Made by a program: the position numbers and the translations under genes | Shown: one piece after another, positions 23,475-34,735 of the stretch | Layout: every line of letters begins with the position of its first letter | Numbering within the stretch: position 1 is the stretch's first letter | Assembly: GCA_039000515.1 (NCBI GenBank) | Contig: JBCFYV010000100.1 | Location: 49,067,048-49,131,047, forward strand | Length of the DNA: 64,000 nt | Origin: Timema cristinae | Lineage: Eukaryota > Arthropoda > Insecta > Phasmatodea > Timematidae | Reading direction: 5' to 3' | The notes under the pieces: model-generated | Databases searched by the model: none | Told to the model about the DNA's origin: nothing | The model's input: only the letters and a program-made list of their open reading frames with translations

Positions 23475-24003
23475 TTGACGTCACTTTAATAATACTGTAA
23501 ACCCACGCAGACTTTTACTGCTAGACGGCGCATTTGTAGCTGCTCCCTCTGAGTTGGACTCTACCAATAGCTCTCTGTGACTGTGACGTCAGTTGAACCA
23601 CTGCACCTGCGCAAACTTTTGTTTCCAAACAGTACGTGTTTAGCGCCTCCCCCTCTGATCTAAGCTCGACCAATAGCTCTCTGTGACCATGACGTCAGTT
23701 GAACCACTACACCTGCGCAGACTTTTGTTTCCAAACAGTGCGTGTTTAGCGCCTCCCCCTCTGATCTAAGCTCGACCAATAGCTCTCTGTGACCATGACG
23801 TCAGTTGAACCACTGCACCTGCGCAGACTTTTGTTTCCAAACAGTACGTGTTTAGCGCCTCCCCCTCTGATCTAAGCTCGACCAATAGCTCTCTGTGACC
23901 ATGACGTCAGTTGAACCACTGCACCTGCGCAGACTTTTGTTTCCAAACAGTAAGTATTTAACGCCTCCCTCTGATATAAGCTCGACTAATAGCTCTCTGT
24001 GGA
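23475..24003 (+). repeat. 106-bp tandem array with a CRE and CCAAT box per unit
   Basis: The palindrome TGACGTCA occurs at 23475, 23584, 23690, 23796 and 23902 (spacing 109, 106, 106, 106). Each complete unit also has 'gaccaatagctctctgtga' (a CCAAT box about 20 bp upstream of the CRE), 'cacctgcgcagac' and 'cgcctccccctctga'. The last unit loses the CRE. Central units are almost identical and the first and last are diverged. The array is far more GC-rich than the flanks. Whether it is a promoter/enhancer or a minor satellite is open. No coding sequence follows within the next few hundred bases. Confidence 0.9.
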
Positions 24004-24009
24004 TCAAGA

Positions 24010-24860
24010 CTAGTTGGTAGAGATTGGATAAACAGTGATGTTACGATATCAGTGACTACAGTGACTGTGATTTTAAAATATCTGTGATTTATATCGGTGA
24101 ATTTTAACTTTGGCTGGCATTCACAGTGTCTTGATGGACCGATATTATTTCACTTTCACAGTTTGTTGCAGCCACGGTCAAAACTACTACTTAGCTGCTG
24201 TCCGAGTAGGTAAGTACAATCGAGTTTCGAGTATATATGAGTACCTACTGAGTATTTACACGAATAGTCCCATTACAATCAGTTGGAACTTGGAGGGGAA
24301 ACTAATTACTCGGGAGTTTGGTGGCTTGCAATGGAATTCGATACTTAGAGGCCTAACATAAACTCTTCCTGTCGGCACTGACATTGACAATTGGCATACA
24401 GCTACCTAATCTTAAGGTTTCACGTTACCTGACTAATGTATAGTCAATACAAAAGTATACGTTTTAATAAGTTTCATACAATTTAAAAGAAGAGAAAGCA
24501 AAAAAAGTCACTTAATATTTTATATTTATATATTTAATTTGGGCAAAATTAGTAGTTCAACAAACATTATGTTAAACTTTAGTACCAATATTTAAACTTA
24601 TTTGACGTAATATGAGAAACTCTTGTAATTGTGTAATTTATTTAGTGATCTGTTTTACTACAATTAGCATTTATGTGACATTAAAAATGAACTTAGCATA
24701 ATGGCAATAGGCTTAGAAAATGTTGTTTTGAATGCAGGTCATATATTATATTATTGAAGTGTTATTTTATTTTAAATGCCGTACATCTAATAGTAGGATT
24801 AACTATACATCTATTAAAAGCAAATTAACTAATTTAAATATAAATTAATAAAACTCTAAA
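24010..24860. other. AT-rich DNA downstream of the CRE array
   Basis: Contains an 83-codon ORF (24110-24361, starting MAGIHSVLMDRYY) beginning about 110 bp after the array. I recognise no domain. A 'gtaggtaagtacaatc' donor-like string sits inside it. Too little for a gene call. Confidence 0.3.
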
Positions 24861-24870
24861 CCACAGCAAA

Positions 24871-24908
<38 letters not shown>

Positions 24909-25184
24909 GCACCGCGTCTTACTACCCATTCGGGCTATACGCACTTACGCTAATGTGTAATGGTAGGGTGATTGTGAGATGAAATGAAGGACCTACAGTT
25001 TAACGTGGAATCCGAACCACGGTGGAGGCCTGGCATTCCCCACATTCACAAGATGTCTTGTCAGAGGTGAAGGAAGGGTTTGGTAATCAGATAAATCTTT
25101 GCTGGGACCGAGGATTGAACCTCGGCCGCCAGCATAGAAGTCTGACACCTTACCCCTAGACCGCCAGGTCACCCCACAGCATAT
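24861..25184 (-). repeat. SINE-A, full length, with imperfect TSD
   Basis: 'ccacagcaaat' (24861) precedes the (ATT)n tail, and 'ccacagcatat' (25174) follows the head, giving an 11-bp duplication with one or two changes. Complete tRNA-like head in complement ('ccgccaggtcacc'). Confidence 0.93.
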
Positions 25185-25795
25185 GGACTTAACATTAAAT
25201 TAAGAGATGCTAGAAAATATTTAATCAATTGTTATAAAGGCATATTTAATATTAGACTATAGAATGATTAGGATCATTAACGCATAGTAAATATTAAGGT
25301 TTATTTATATTTTTTCTATTGTGTTACTTGTTTTAATTTATTATGCCTATTTGCGATTTTGGAGATAGGACCACCGAAAAAAAAGAATAAATGATTATTT
25401 TCGTAGCCTACTTTTAAAAAGAATCCGAAATGTGATTTTCTTAGTAAGCAAGCTTTTCGATTTTGTTCTTAACAACAAATATTTCGTATTGAAAACGCAT
25501 GTGAATGAAATATTTAAACCATTAAAGTCATTTTTACGTAGAAATCTGATATTATTTTTGAAAAAATGAGCTCTACAAGATCAAGTTGTTTTAAATGGAA
25601 ATAACACGTAAAACATGCCAGTCAATAAGGTTGATTCTCAATTAGCTGGTAGAAAATAAAAAATAAAAGAATGACAAGGACCGCAAAGCGAGTATTTACT
25701 CGAGTGTCTAGAAGAAACAATACTAGCTCCGTAGCTCGAGTAACTGTTGCCATCTGATGCGAGTATCTCTGATCACTGATATCTCTATCACCGAT
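25185..25795. other. AT-rich DNA without a recognised gene
   Basis: No feature recognised. Confidence 0.4.
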
Positions 25796-25879
25796 ACTTT
25801 TTAGATCGAGTCACGGGGAGTAACGGTGAAAGAATCACAGCCAGTGAATTATCGCCCATCTCTACTAGTTGGTTATTGT

Positions 25880-26345
25880 TGGTCGTAGATTTTAGACGGG
25901 CTACGGAGCCAGAGTTACCAGGTTTGATCACCAGTACTGCTAAAAATGTGTCTGTGAAGCAGTGGGTCCAAAAAGGGGTCAAACTCGCCCTCGTGAGGAC
26001 AAATGAGGAGCTACTTGAATAAAGAAGTGGAATATGTGGAATGCCAGGCCTCCACCGTGGTTCGGATTCCACGTTAAACTGTAGGTCCTTCATTTCATCT
26101 CACTATCACCCTACCATTACACATTAACGTAAGTGCGTATAACCCTAACGGGTAGTAAGACGCGGTGCTAATAATAATAATAATAATAATAAAGAAGTGG
26201 CAGCTCCAGTTTAGAAAACTTAGATCAACGGCCGAAGGGTTCGTTGTGCCGATCATGTGACACCCTCTATCCGTAAATGTTGGCACTATCATATCTCTAA
26301 CGGTGGCGGCCGCTCGGTCGGTATAGCTCGATCTTGGGCTCCAAC
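25880..26345 (-). repeat. Dispersed repeat family G, copy 2, interrupted by SINE-A
   Basis: Minus-strand relative of 4360-4645, extending further 5' and 3'. A SINE-A with its own target duplication lies at 26018-26200. The overlapping ORFs 25788-26093 and 26095-26292 span both elements and are not genes. Confidence 0.65.
26018..26200 (+). repeat. SINE-A, 5'-truncated, with 13-bp TSD
   Basis: Target duplication 'aataaagaagtgg' at 26018-26030 and 26188-26200. The insert starts mid-body at 'aatatgtggaatgccaggcc' and ends in (AAT)n. Confidence 0.95.
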
Positions 26346-27135
26346 CGTGGGGGCTTTTTTTTTATATTGTGCTCGAGGAAAATAAGTTTTTTAACCACTG
26401 TGTTTATTTTTTGATGCAAATTCTTTTGGTATTGTAACTTAAATATTCACCCTCTACGTCATGTTTCATTGTGTTATATGGTGTAAGTGTCTGAGAACTA
26501 GAACTGACATAAAAATTGTTGACTAATATCAATTTAAAAAAAAAAATCAAAGTACAAGGAAGACGACGGCTTACAAAGAAGAAACCGGTGAAGGCACGTG
26601 TAACAGGAGGGAGAAGATAATGAGCAGAAATATGAGAAGGGAGGTGGGGGGGAAGAGTTAGTGGGGGGGGGGCTGCTAACTTCACAACAGGAACAAAATA
26701 TCATCAAGAGTTTTCGCGCGTCGGGTGTAAACTCGCGGATGAAGTCACGAAAATGTCGTTAAAATGTTTTTAAAAAGCACTTGTTCCCATTTCCCGTAAT
26801 GTAGGTAAAGTTGGAGAATGAACTCCGTGCCGTGTTGTTATAATAAGGTGGCAACCCTGTACGTGATTATTTCCCGCGTTGATTAAAAAGGAGAAACAGC
26901 GTTACTTCTGTTGTTAATAAACCGAAAATTACACACGTTAGCTGTGAAACTTTCCTTTTGTAGACGTTCCCTATTTATAAGAGTGTATAATTATTAGGTG
27001 TGTCGAACTCGATTCTACGAGTTTTACCAGCATCGAAAGAATTTAGAATTGATTTAATATCATAAATTTTGATATCTGTATTATTAAAGTTCTGGCCATT
27101 TTTTTTAACGTAAAAATTAACAAGCACATCCCCTT
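26346..27135. other. Unique DNA without a recognised gene
   Basis: A G-run near 26645-26672 and a CpG-containing patch near 26710-26750. Only a 93-codon Pro-rich ORF (26404-26685, minus) with no recognisable content. Confidence 0.4.
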
Positions 27136-27327
27136 ATTAATAAATAGTTTACTCGCCGTTGAATTTAAGTAAGGGAAAAATTATAAAAAATAAAATGATA
27201 GTAAAATAAATACTCCATCAAAAGTACCATATTTGATCTATGCATTATCACTAGAACAGACAGATAATTTTATGTATATTAATAATTTTTCCCTTAGTTA
27301 AATTCAACGGCAAATTAACTATTAACA
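27136..27327. mobile_element. MITE-like inverted repeat
   Basis: Left arm 27136-27182 ('cgccgttgaatttaagtaag', then 'ggaaaaatta') is complementary to right arm 27282-27327 ('taatttttcccttagttaaa', then 'ttcaacggc'). About 100 bp separates them. No transposase and no clear target duplication. A small foldback element. Confidence 0.7.
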
Positions 27328-27356
27328 AATTTGTAAATACCTTACAATATTTTATC

Positions 27357-27500
27357 CGCTTCGGTGGCCACGTGACCTAAACCACTACTCTTTCAGTAGA
27401 CAAGTTTACCGATGACGGAGAGACCGGGGTTCGAATCTCAGTCGGGTGTACTGAGGCTGGTAATTTTACAATATTATTTTACCCGCACAAGTGTTCACGC
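27357..27500 (+). repeat. SINE-B head
   Basis: 'cttcggtggccacgtgacc', then 'cggggttcgaatctcagtc' and the start of the body ('gtactgaggctgg'). After about 27480 it changes to sequence ('cgcagactaaatgtctggc') also seen at 58655 ('cgcagcctaagtgtctggc'). Confidence 0.75.
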
Positions 27501-28265
27501 AGACTAAATGTCTGGCTCATGGCGAAGAAGGATATTGTTTAGGCTTGGATCTAAAAAAAAATGTTTATTTTCCTTGATGTTTTCCCGTTTTTCCTTCACA
27601 TAAATGTAGATACATTTCTTCTCGTTTATACCTTCTTTATCTCATTATTGTAAATAAACGTATTTACCTGAAGGTTATTAAATTCTGGTGGAAAAAGAAT
27701 TCTTAAATTCATATTAAATGTATAATGATAGAAGATTTTAATAAAATAAACTCCAATAAAATTTAAATCGAATTAAAACTTTCTTTATATAGGGGAATAA
27801 GGTAGAAAAAAAAGAACATTATTGTGACTCGTTGGTGAATGGTAATTCTCGTTGGTGAAAGTCCCTAGCTAATTAAGACTACGTGAACTTCTGAGGAGTA
27901 ATTAAACATTGTAGTCTAAAACATCCCGACGATTCTTTCAACTCCTTCCGCGTTCTACTCTTACCCCCTCCCTTCTAGCCCCTCTTCCGGGAAAGAAGTA
28001 ACAAAAATATATGAGATTCTCGTTTAGAACACTCGAGGATAATATAAATACTTGTAGTCTCTGTAATAGATCAGTCAGTACAAGAAGTTTAAAATAAACA
28101 GTACAAACTTTCTTCACTAATCAAATAATCAAGATATTTTAAAACGTGAGATGGAATATTCTAATATTAATTCTATCGCCATTACATAAATCATCTAAAA
28201 AAAACTTTTTTAATTTTTTTTAAAACGCATGCCATAAATATTTAATGATGTTAATTATTTTTTTA
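27501..28265. other. AT-rich DNA without a recognised gene
   Basis: No feature recognised. Confidence 0.4.
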
Positions 28266-28504
28266 GAATCGTATATTACTACCCGTTCAGGTTATACGCT
28301 TATGTACTAATTACGCTAGTGGTTTTATGGTGTCGGAAGGTTATATTTAGAGGGAAATGTACCCACGTTTGCGTGGAGAGAGAGTGTAAAACCATTTTGG
28401 AAAATTCACCCTCAGTACACCTGACCGAGATTCGAACCTCGATATCCCGTCATTGGCATTCTAGTCTACTGCTAGAGTAGACCACGTGACCACTGAAGTG
28501 GGTT
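28266..28504 (-). repeat. SINE-B, full length
   Basis: Reversed 3' end 'tactacccgttcaggttata', body, 'gagattcgaacctcgatatc' and head 'gaccacgtgaccactgaag'. Confidence 0.9.
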
Positions 28505-29064
28505 GATTTAATAATATTAATAGTAATTTATATTTATATTTCAATTTCCTTTACTATGTTTCTGGCAAACTGTCACAAGATCCATAACAAGCCAGCAATT
28601 AAAAGTAAATAAGTTGGGTCTACTTTACATAAAAACTTAATTACAAAGTAAAATAAACAGTCATAATTAAGTAATGATACATACAGATAAATAGTTACTA
28701 AAAGTCAAGAAAATTATAATAAACCACATTAATAAAGAAAAGAAATTAAAATCGATAATAATTTATATAATTTAATAAAATAGAAAATAAATAAAAACCG
28801 AAAGAAGACTAATGTAAACTTCAAAATTATAAGTAGAAATATGTAATGGGTAAGTTAATGAATGATAAGGGTGTTTCTTAAATTTTAATTTTCGGAGTTT
28901 GGCTCTTCTTTTGTGATGAAAGTCGGATTCGTCAAATCTAGGCTTGGCGCAATGGCTACAGAAATAAGGCGGTCTTTAGGTTTGATCTTGTTAGAGTTAT
29001 TGAGACAAAACAATTTTGGACAGGAAATGTTGCTATTGAGGATATTTCCAAACTAAAACGAAAA
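28505..29064. other. AT-rich DNA without a recognised gene
   Basis: No feature recognised. Confidence 0.4.
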
Positions 29065-29320
29065 GACCCACTCCGGTGGGCATGTGGTCTAAGGCGCTAC
29101 TCTCACAGTAGACTAGATTGCCGTAGACGGAGAGATTGAGTTTCAAACCTCTGTTGGGTATACTGACAGTGGTTTTTCCTAAATGATTTTCCATACTCCC
29201 TCCACGTAAATGCGGGTACACTTCCTCTAAATTCAACCTTCCTAATTCTTAAGACAATAGTGTAATTAGTATTAGTATATAAGCGTATAACCCGAACGGG
29301 TAGTAAGATGTAGTGCTAAA
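29065..29320 (+). repeat. SINE-B, full length
   Basis: Head 'gcatgtggtctaaggcgcta', decayed B-box ('gagtttcaaacctctg'), body 'ccctccacgtaaatgcggg', and 3' end 'ataacccgaacgggtagtaa'. Confidence 0.92.
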
Positions 29321-29389
29321 AGAAAGTGAAGCTTTCACCTCATAAAGGGCGATAAAATCAATTTAATGAGCTTCGGTGGTCGAATGCTC

Positions 29390-29470
29390 TAAGTCAGTGT
29401 TGCCCAAATGGCGTTCCGCGGACCAAATGCCACCCTCACAATATCCTGGAAATCCTCGGTGGAAAATGTG
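29390..29470 (+). repeat. Possible hAT-type element end
   Basis: 'cagtgttgcccaaatggcg' followed by 'ttccgcggacc' has the CAGnG start usual for hAT ends. No matching end or 8-bp duplication was found, so this is tentative. Confidence 0.3.
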
Positions 29471-29587
29471 AAATAACTAATTGCTCAAATTAAAACATTT
29501 ATTTTAAAAGGGTCATGAATATATATTACTATGCATTTATTATATTAATAAAATATTTATAATACAAATCTTTTATTATTATAGGGG

Positions 29588-29862
29588 ATTTAGCGGTATA
29601 GGGGTAAGGTGTCAGACTTCTGTGTCCGGTTTCAATCCCCGGTCCCGGCACAGATTTATCTGATTACCAAACCCTTCCTTCACCTCTGACAAGACGTGTA
29701 TTAATCACAACTTGTGAATGTGGGGAATGCGTGGCCTCCACCGTGGTTCGGATTCCACGTCCTCCATTTCATATCACATTCACCTACATTACACATTATC
29801 GCGAGTGCGTACAGACCGAGCGGGTGATAGTATAATAATAATAATTATAGTAGTAATAATAA
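29588..29862 (+). repeat. SINE-A, full length, diverged
   Basis: Head 'tagcggtataggggtaagg', 'ccggtttcaatccccggtc', body, then a damaged 3' end ('gagtgcgtacagaccgagcg') and an interrupted (AAT)n tail. The 67-residue ORF across it is incidental. Confidence 0.88.
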
Positions 29863-30574
29863 TACCTTTCGCATCCCAAACAATTAGAGTAAATAGTAAA
29901 TATGTATCCCGAGTGGATTGAAACACGGTAAAAAAATTGTTAAGAGTAATTTACTACCGACTAGTGTATGCTCTGGACTTAAGCCATTTTACTACAACAG
30001 AAAACTGTCTGAAGGGTGAAATAGAAAAATTGGGGTGTTTAGCTTAGGCTCAGGGTGTGTAAGGCAGTGAAATCGTATCATCCAAATCGTCGAACATCAC
30101 TTTCTATCACCATGGCAACACGATCTTCAAAACAAATAAACGACCACAGCTTTTCAATAACTTTTACAGAAAAGCTTCTCCATTTAACGCGCTTTCGTCT
30201 ACTTCATGAGCAGGATTGCCTTCTATATTATACCATTTTAAGAATTATTTTAGAAACCATAATCTTGTTCCCGCTTGTTTTTTTATATATAGAAAATATA
30301 TTCTATATATAAAATTAAATTCTAATCCAGAGACTAAAAATGATCAAAAACATCAACAAGGTATAAATTTTATTACTTTTTTTTTGCAGCATGTCTTAAT
30401 AATTTAAAAAACATTTATTTTATAATTAATTAATAACATTAGCTGGCAGTATAGCTGACTATAATTCTTAATGCTGTGGTTAACTAATGACTGGGGGCGA
30501 TATGTCTCAATTTTTTTTATTATTTGTGATTTTTCAATCTTTGCTTTAGAATAGTGACTGGAACTTTGCTTATA

Positions 30575-30624
<50 letters not shown>

Positions 30625-31274
30625 CATAAAACTATAAGTCCCTCAAAGTCATATCCAGGATTGTACCACTATACAATATACATCATTTTCTTTATTATGA
30701 AAATATTTTATATAGCCTACAGGATGTACTATAACATGTGGAACCCAGTTTAGCGGCGAAAAAGAGACATAAAAATCGGTTCCATTTGACCTTGTTTCAG
30801 AGTTATGAAGTGCTCAAAATGGCCACCTCAAGCCTATTGAAGGCCTACAATCGTGTCGTAGAGGGTAGCACTCTTTAAAAAAATACCAGTTGTTGGTAAT
30901 AATTATGTATAACCCATTGAGCAAAACTAGTCAACAGGTCGATAAATATAGAATCTGGTATAAAAAAAAGTTTAGTGGAACCCCTTGGCTGTTATTAGGA
31001 AACAAAGTAAAATGGGGCATGTGTTTATATGAACTATTTTCATTGTTTTTGTATCTCCTGTCCACCGCTGAAATGTGTCTCACATTTTACGGTAGATTCT
31101 GTATTTTCACCCGAGTTTTTTTAAACAAATAAATCATCAATAACAATTATTGTCTGTCTTTAAACCCCATATAAAAATACTGGCAGTAATTCAATCAATG
31201 TTTAAAAAAAAAGAGATAGCTCAAATATTATTAATATATTTTATTTTTGTTTAAGGATTTACACACACACTTAA
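29863..31274. other. AT-rich DNA with (AT)n microsatellite
   Basis: (AT)n at about 30576-30621. Near 30718-30850 'tacaggatgtactataac' followed by 'cggcgaaaaagagacataaa' is like the left end of a mariner-type element, but I did not find the right end. The 80-residue ORF at 30890-31132 has no recognised content. Confidence 0.4.
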
Positions 31275-31330
31275 AAAAATTGACAACACGTCTTACTACC
31301 CGTTCTGGCTATACGCCAACACACACATTA
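31275..31330 (-). repeat. SINE 3'-end fragment
   Basis: 'acgtcttactacccgttctg' is the reversed shared 3' end of SINE-A and SINE-B. The rest is missing. Confidence 0.6.
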
Positions 31331-31504
31331 ATATGAAGTAATGATATATGTATGTTTCTCTAGCCTACACGTTTTTTTAAGCGAGTTACTTAACATTGCC
31401 AATATTACGGTATAACTAAACCTAAAACCTTAGGCATCAAAACCTAACACTATAAATTGCGATACCTGGGCAATAGGACGAAGTAATACTTAATTATCTT
31501 ACGT

Positions 31505-31835
31505 AGCAACAGACCTCATGGTGTAGTGGTCAGTGCACCTGGATACGAGCCAAGGAGTCCCGGCTTCATTTCCCGGCTGGTATCTTAGGTCTTTTTTTTT
31601 TAGGTGTATTATTATTATTATTGTCATCAGGGTTTGGCTAGTTAGGTTTAAGTGTTTCCACTGGTTCCACCCCCTCATACTCTCTATCACCTCAACTATC
31701 ACCATCACCTCATCTATCGGGACATGTAAAGAGCCTTTATGTAAAGGGGGCTTCCCCTGAGAAACGGTACATTAGTACTGGATAATCTTTACATCACTGG
31801 GCTTCGAATAATGTAGCCCAGACGATCAATATTAT
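31505..31835 (+). repeat. SINE-C, full length
   Basis: tRNA-like head 'atggtgtagtggtcagtgca', then 'cggcttcatttcccggctgg', a T-run and ATT repeats, body 'aggtttaagtgtttccactg', 'caccatcacctcatctatcg', and a 3' end 'ggtacattagtactggataa' shared in complement with 8628-8690. This copy gives the best view of the family in the window. Confidence 0.8.
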
Positions 31836-32431
31836 ATTTTGTAGCCATTATAATTAAAAATGATCCCTAAGATTCTTTGATAGATATCATTTCTAGATCT
31901 ACCGAAAAATAAGGACAAATTCATTTTCTTTAAAAAAAAATTGAAAATATTTCTAGGCTCCTAAATTTGGTAATTAGAAATAGTAGTATAAATGTTTGTC
32001 TAGTTTTAAACTAGATCTTAACTTTCATTGAAAATCGCCCGAGTAAAAGAAGTTGAGATAAATCTGTGTGAAGAGGTAATAAACAGCGGTCTCTAACAGC
32101 TACCCCCTACAAACAGGGGTCTCTAACAGCTACCCCCTACAAACAGTTCGTGCGTGAACAACACACAGGTCCTAATGAAACTAGAAGCGTTACCCCCCCC
32201 CCCCTCCAACAACCCTTATCCTCTTTTTTTTTTCAAAAGAGAAAGAATAGAGACTAAAATTGACTTTTAGAAACCCTTCTCCCTTCATTGTGGTCAGTTG
32301 GTATATTCGTTTCAATAAAACATAGAACCTTAAATAAATGTGAGTTAATTCTTGAATCCGTTGAACATGATTAGAAAAGAAAAGAAATTTTGGAAAAAAA
32401 AGAGAGTTAAAAACGGGAAATTTTTTAAAGT
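31836..32431. other. AT-rich DNA with a short duplicated segment
   Basis: The 31-bp string around 'gtctctaacagctacccc' occurs twice in tandem (32088-32148). A C-run lies near 32193. Nothing else. Confidence 0.6.
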
Positions 32432-32672
32432 TTTATTTTATCACTGCGTTTTACTACCTGGTAAGCTTATACGCCTATGTACTAATTACACCAATGAGTT
32501 AGGGATGAGAAAGGTAGCCTCATTTTCGTGGAGGAAGAGTGGAAAACAATTTTTTGTAAATAAAATCTCAGTACACTCGACCGAGATTCTAATCTCAAAC
32601 TCCCCACTTTGGCAGTCTAAGCGAATGCAAAAGTGACGCCTTAGACCCTGCAGCCACCGAAGTGGGTTAAGA
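32432..32672 (-). repeat. SINE-B, full length
   Basis: Reversed 3' end, 'aatgagttagggatgagaaa', body, decayed T-arm 'gaccgagattctaatctc', and head 'cctgcagccaccgaagtggg'. Confidence 0.88.
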
Positions 32673-33324
32673 ATAGTTGAATATGTTATCCCAACCATTT
32701 GTGTATATGTATTTCCCATCGTTAAGTTTAATATAGTACATGAAAATAAGAAATAAAGCTAACTACATTTTCAAAGTCATCCACCTTGCTAGTTCGACCC
32801 CTCCAAGAAGGAGCGTGAAGGAAAATGCTGTAGTGATTGCGTTATATACAAGTGCAATCAAGAAACAAGACAATCGTAGCGGACAAAAAAAAAACAACCA
32901 ACCAAAACTCCCTTCTTCCCTTCACTCCTTCTCGCCTAGATAACGACACAGCGGAAGTTGAATCCTATTCCTCCCCTTACCCTTCTTCATTTCCCCCTCC
33001 CCCTTCCCCCTCTTTTTGCCCTACAAAGGAGCGAGCGAATTCATCGGAATATAAAATGAGAAGTTCTATCCTTCTTCGAAGCAAATACTTAACTCGATTT
33101 TCATTATAAACACCTTAATTGGACATTTCAGTAAAAGTGCTCAAGTTTAAAATTGAATTAATTCCTTCTTTTTTGGAATTTTCTACCCGTGTGGGTAATC
33201 TTTAGAAATGCAAGCCTTGTGCTAACGTTTTCTGGGGGAGTTATTTCTTACCTTTTTTTTTTCTTACAAATATTTAACTCATAACTCATTTCTATTTATT
33301 ATTTATTTATTTATAGTTATATTT
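32673..33324. other. Unique DNA without a recognised gene
   Basis: A pyrimidine-rich patch at 32910-33020 gives rise to short Ser/Pro-rich ORFs that are not credible genes. Confidence 0.4.
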
Positions 33325-33450
33325 TTTTTAGCACCGCGTATCACTCACCCATTCGGATTATACGCCTATGTTCTAATACGCTAATGGGCTATATATGAGG
33401 AAGGTTGAATTTAGAGGAAGTGTACCTTTATTTGCACGGAGAGATTTGAA
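33325..33450 (-). repeat. SINE-B, 3' half
   Basis: Reversed tail 'agcaccgcgtatcactcacc', 'ggttgaatttagaggaagtg' and 'gcacggagag'. The head is missing. Confidence 0.78.
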
Positions 33451-33499
33451 AACCGTTCACAAATCACAAGCTACCATTTATTTAATTTATCTCATGTGA

Positions 33500-34440
33500 T
33501 TGTATGAAATAGTAAAAAAAAAATATTTATGTTTTAAAAGACCTGCTTCAATGGCTGCATGGTTTAAAGCAGCAGTTGCCAAACTGGTGCGGGAGGGGGG
33601 GATTTTTTCAGCCCTTTGTGAAGAAATGGGAAGCACTTACAACTGTTTATCGTCTCACACTGAAGTCAGATGGTTATCTCGAAGTAGATTTCTTACAAGA
33701 TTGTTTGAACTTTAACTTAAACAAGATATTTTCATTTTTCTTACCAATCATCCCTTTCACAAATGTGGATCCAGGCTTTGGCCAACTTGGCAGACATTTT
33801 CTAAAAACCAACATTTTAAACCTCTCTTTTCAGGGGTCAAATATTAACGTTTTTACTGTGAAAGACATAACGATTCGTTCATAAAAAAAATTTAAAAACT
33901 TTTGGAAGACATGTTTAATTAGCAATCAAACGGAGTGCTTTGATACCCTTCACGACTTCATGTAGAATCAGTTTTATTCGAAGAAAATGTAAAGAACGTG
34001 GCTATAGAACACTTGAAGGGACTTGGAAAAACCTCCAGAGAATATTTTCCACCCATAATAACAATTGTATTCGCAATTCCCTGGAAAATACAGCAGTTTT
34101 GAAATCATACACATTAAGCGTGAATGAAAAAAAGAGCCGCTCCTTGAAATTTCCCTCTGATTTTGAATTAAAGGAAAGCTATAAATCTTTGTCATTAAAT
34201 GGTTTCTGGTTAAGTTTAAAGGAGGAGTTCTTATTGTTAGAGAATAAGAAGCTATTACAACTTTGTTATAATTTTCTTCTACGTATTTGAGCGATAAATC
34301 TTTTTCTTAATATGCTTATTTAAAAAATAAATACAGAACAACCTCAATGCTGAAAGTGACTTAAGACTTTATTTATCGTCTGTGGTTCCTGACTTTAAAT
34401 CTCTGTGCCTTCCAAAGCAAGTGCATCCTTCTCTTTAAGT
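33500..34440 (+). pseudogene. ZBED5/hAT-like transposase C-terminal remnant
   Basis: Broken coding sequence similar to the C-terminal half of ZBED5/SCAND3-type proteins and the hAT transposases they derive from. In order: residues like HTEVRWLSRSRFLTRLFEL (33655-33712), the conserved stretch preceding the insertion domain; NILNLSFQGSNINVFTVKD (33810-33866); EHLKGL near 34010; FELKESYKSLSLNGFWLSL (34160-34220); and YLSDKSFS (34283-34306), the dimerisation block. At least three frame changes and several stops separate these blocks, so no protein can be made. Terminal inverted repeats were not found. The short ORFs starting at 33500, 33576 and 33940 are pieces of this one remnant. The family assignment is from memory of the conserved motifs. 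Confidence 0.8.
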
Positions 34441-34671
34441 CACGTGAATAGGTGAGTAGACGTTAAAATTTGTTTAAAAAAAAACTTTTAAACTTAAATC
34501 GGCATGTAATTCTGTGATTAAAGGAGGGTATTTCATTTATGTCAAAGCAGCAAGTTCCAGTACAACTTTACAAAACACGTGAAATGTGATAATATTGTGA
34601 CAGTAAAGATAAGACAAATTTTACTACAGTACTTTGTTTATTTAATTTCAGTTTTAATTTTTTAAACAAAT

Positions 34672-34735
34672 TCACACTAGTGTAATTAGTATATAAGCGT
34701 ATAGCCCGAACGGGTAGTAAGACGTGGTGCTAAAA
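34672..34735 (+). repeat. SINE-B 3' end only
   Basis: 'gtgtaattagtatataagcg', then 'tatagcccgaacgggtagta' and 'agacgtggtgctaaaat'. A strongly 5'-truncated copy. Confidence 0.8.

Noticed and set aside
30718..31132. Complete mariner-type element
   Set aside because: Only a left-end-like motif was found. No right end or transposase content, so no element was called.
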